Assembly (NCBI GenBank): GCA_000433735.1 | Contig: HF998328.1 | Span: forward strand, 42,612 to 48,973 | Direction of reading: 5' to 3' | Origin: Clostridium sp. CAG:167 | Lineage (GTDB): Bacteria; Bacillota; Clostridia; Lachnospirales; Lachnospiraceae | Length of the DNA stretch: 6,362 bases | In this document: positions 6,280-6,362 of the stretch, piece by piece | Layout of the letters: every line of letters begins with the position of its first letter | How positions within the stretch are numbered: the first letter of the stretch is position 1 | Program-made: the position numbers and the translations under genes | Notes under the pieces: model-generated | Told to the model about the DNA's origin: nothing | Seen by the model: the letters and a program-made list of their open reading frames with translations, nothing else | Databases searched by the model: none

Positions 6280-6362
6280 TTTGTTTTCTTTCATCCAGAC
6301 TTTACTGTCGGCTTCGGAGTTTCACCGAATCAGCAGTTAAACTGCTCGCGGGCTGTACCGCC
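6280..6362 (-). promoter_or_regulatory. FMN riboswitch (RFN element), 3' part; 5' part lies beyond the window
   Basis: Read on the minus strand, the leader of ribD shows the conserved right half of the RFN aptamer: GGCGGTACAGCCCGCGAGC at the window edge, a small variable hairpin (AGCAGT, loop TTA, ACTGCT), the hairpin TTCGG-TGAAACT-CCGAA, then the hallmark GCCGACAGTAAAGTCTGGATG. These blocks and their order match the known FMN riboswitch family. The element binds FMN in the nascent transcript and lowers expression of riboflavin genes when FMN is plentiful. The 5' strand of the closing P1 stem, the first aptamer hairpins and the promoter are outside the window, so the full fold cannot be checked here. 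A terminator hairpin lies directly downstream, which indicates control by premature transcription termination. The 3' boundary given is approximate. Confidence 0.95.

Noticed and set aside
6331..6345. Inverted repeat AGCAGT-TAA-ACTGCT as a possible operator
   Set aside because: It sits exactly where the variable hairpin of the FMN aptamer belongs, between GCCCGCG and the TTCGG hairpin, so it is explained by the riboswitch.

Overview
The window carries one long transcription unit read entirely on the minus strand, so it runs from the right end of the window to the left. It is a riboflavin (vitamin B2) biosynthesis operon under an FMN riboswitch. Gene order (ribD-ribE-ribBA-ribH), the RFN-type leader, strong AGGAGG-type ribosome binding sites, intrinsic terminators and moderate GC all suggest a Gram-positive Firmicute. 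The Cof-type HAD, MATE and BlaI-family neighbours make a gut clostridial relative (Lachnospiraceae-like) my best guess; that placement is inference from gene style, not from a marker gene.

Layout in transcription order: the 3' part of an FMN riboswitch enters at the right edge (about 6280-6362; its 5' part is outside), followed by a terminator hairpin (6231-6263). Next come ribD (6201-5089), ribE riboflavin synthase (5089-4445), bifunctional ribBA (4428-3214) and ribH lumazine synthase (3179-2712). After a 4-nt gap follows a MATE-family efflux transporter (2707-1323) whose reading frame is broken by a 14-nt insertion bearing an 11-bp direct repeat. A Cof-type HAD phosphatase (1326-460) overlaps the transporter by 4 nt, and a small BlaI/MecI-family repressor (about 485-174) overlaps the HAD gene. 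A strong intrinsic terminator (144-88) closes the unit. The last 81 bases hold either the start of another gene or a structured RNA; I cannot decide which.

The four rib genes cover every enzymatic step from GTP and ribulose 5-phosphate to riboflavin except removal of the phosphate from the pyrimidine intermediate. In other bacteria that step is done by HAD phosphatases of the Cof type, so the HAD gene in this unit is a good candidate for it. The MATE transporter could move flavins or pathway intermediates (E. coli YeeO is a MATE flavin exporter), but as sequenced it is interrupted. The BlaI-like gene has no BlaR1-type sensor protease beside it and is the most unexpected member. I see no mobile element, CRISPR array, tRNA or rRNA. 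No wholly new system is evident; the points worth a second look are the accessory tail (MATE-HAD-BlaI), the repeat-associated frameshift and the undefined left end.
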